Shown one piece after another: positions 53,615 through 54,752 of a DNA stretch of 54,752 nucleotides (the stretch's first letter is position 1; the number at the start of each line of letters is the position of its first letter). Location: contig ML213544.1 of NCBI GenBank assembly GCA_004369045.1, positions 8,029-62,780 on the forward strand, read 5' to 3'. This stretch comes from Heliocybe sulcata (lineage: Eukaryota; Basidiomycota; Agaricomycetes; Gloeophyllales; Gloeophyllaceae). The translations under genes and the position numbers were made by a program. Under the pieces are notes generated by a model, which was not told where the DNA came from, did no database searches, and saw nothing but the letters and a program-made list of their open reading frames with translations.

Positions 53615-54752
53615 GTTATCTCAGAGTTGCTGGGAGATGTGCAAACCTAATGAGTTAAGGTTATCGCTCTTTATACCACGGATTCTTCGAGAAGATCTCT
53701 ATGAATACTTCATAACATTCGTTCAAAGACCGCAGTAGCTCCATTGTGCCAAGCCGCTGAAAGGCACTAACACGCGATGAAACCTGCACAGACCTAAAGG
53801 GGAACAACAACCACAAAGCGTAGCACCAATCCCTTGGTGCTAGATGGCTGCGAGGTCCGGGGTGACGAAGGGTATAATAGACGTTCGGAGGGATAGGGTA
53901 GGGTAAGATGTATAGATGGGGCTAAAGGTAGTTTGGCGCAGACCAGTCGCGGTCGTGCGGTGATACGGCCAATCAGGGTTCTGCGCTCCGAAAATGCGTT
54001 TTAGGGTTGTTTCGTGATTGCGGTGACGTTGCGACTCTATTGCACGTTCGCTCGCCACTGACAGCTCCTTGGAAGGCGAGCGACGACTATACAGGCGACC
54101 CCGACTATTCACTCTGGCGGCGAGCCCGCGACTCTATTCCCCGCAGCGCGGCGGCACTCACTCTATTCAGCGGGACTCAATGCAAACCGATCTATTCTGG
54201 TCTCGGGAACTATTCTTGGACTCAGCCACAATGACGCGTAAGCCTCGGCCTCCGGATCTTTCCGATCGAGTCAACGGCACCTCGGCACAACACAGACCGG
54301 TCGGTCCCGAGGAGTCTAGGCCATCGAGTCATTCTAGATCGACCATCCCACTCAATGTCCCACCTGTCGTCCCCATCATCGCCTTCACCGCCCGTCGGGT
54401 TGCATGCTCAGGGCGCCCGCACGCATCAACTCACCGCCTCCATCATCGGTTTCGGCTCCCTCCGCGTGACGCATCACTCGCCCGACCCACTACCCCTTTC
54501 GGCACAACTGCGCCGCTCTTCGGCAACTACACCCGCCACTCAAGTTACTGTGGCACCGCCACGTCGACGCAAAGTCTCGTACGGCGTGGCGCGAGGACAA
54601 GACTTGTCGTGTGTTTCAAGCTAGGCTACGAATGTACTCAGGCAGGCACCGCGCCGTGAGGAAACGATAGGATTGGTAGGAAAAGTTAGGTACAGGGCGG
54701 TTGGGGCGATGCGCGCCTTGTGGATGAGCGCGCGACGCAGAGGATGGTTTGC
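53615..54752. other. Right edge: P450 pseudogene promoter and an unassigned region
   Basis: 53615-53700 is the former promoter of the P450 pseudogene. From ~54010 the sequence becomes more GC-rich, with CTATTC recurring about five times between 54100 and 54215. Plus frames from 54069 and 54355 are Pro/Ser/Arg-rich with no domain. One of them could be the 5' end of a gene running off the window, but this cannot be decided. Confidence 0.35.

Noticed and set aside
1-54752. CRISPR arrays, bacterial operons or prophage
   Set aside because: No regularly spaced direct repeats; genes have spliceosomal introns and eukaryotic families throughout.

Overview
The window reads as nuclear DNA of a filamentous basidiomycete, most likely an Agaricomycete. 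Its genes are split by many 50-70 bp GT-AG introns. It encodes typical mushroom-forming families: GtaA-type secreted glutaminases, a CFEM GPI protein, fungal G-protein alpha subunits, microsomal P450s, a polysaccharide lyase 14-like enzyme and a seven-helix-type membrane protein. I see no rRNA, tRNA, CRISPR array or bacterial operon.

Layout. 0-4 kb: a broken deaminase-like copy, a truncated inverted copy and an intact copy of the same fungal family (OTT_1508-like deaminase fold, H-x-E plus C-x-x-C). 4.7-7.4 kb: splicing factor Cwc15 and a CFEM GPI protein, both minus. 9.9-19.8 kb: two glutaminase A paralogues head to head around a multi-pass membrane protein and a short deaminase N-terminal relic. 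21.6-32.6 kb: two paralogous G-alpha genes (minus) flanking a glutaminase relic and an intact P450. 33-45.7 kb: the deaminase cluster, with a ~4 kb segmental duplication (32.95-37.0 and 40.05-43.7 kb), a third shortened repeat, and four deaminase genes, one of which (the HAE-type) is divergent from its neighbour. 46-48.5 kb: a Ser/Thr-rich GPI protein divergent from a PL14-like lyase. 49.7-53.6 kb: a P450 pseudogene whose last exon is split by a 2,128 bp palindromic transposable element with a perfect 8 bp target-site duplication.

The main points of interest are two. First, the locally expanded and decaying deaminase-like family: seven loci in 45 kb, one without the catalytic Glu, one frameshifted, two relics. 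Second, the foldback element with a 237 bp perfectly identical inner inverted block inside more diverged arms. Functions are assigned by motif and family recall only; no database search was possible. Exon boundaries come from reading splice sites and matching paralogues within the window.
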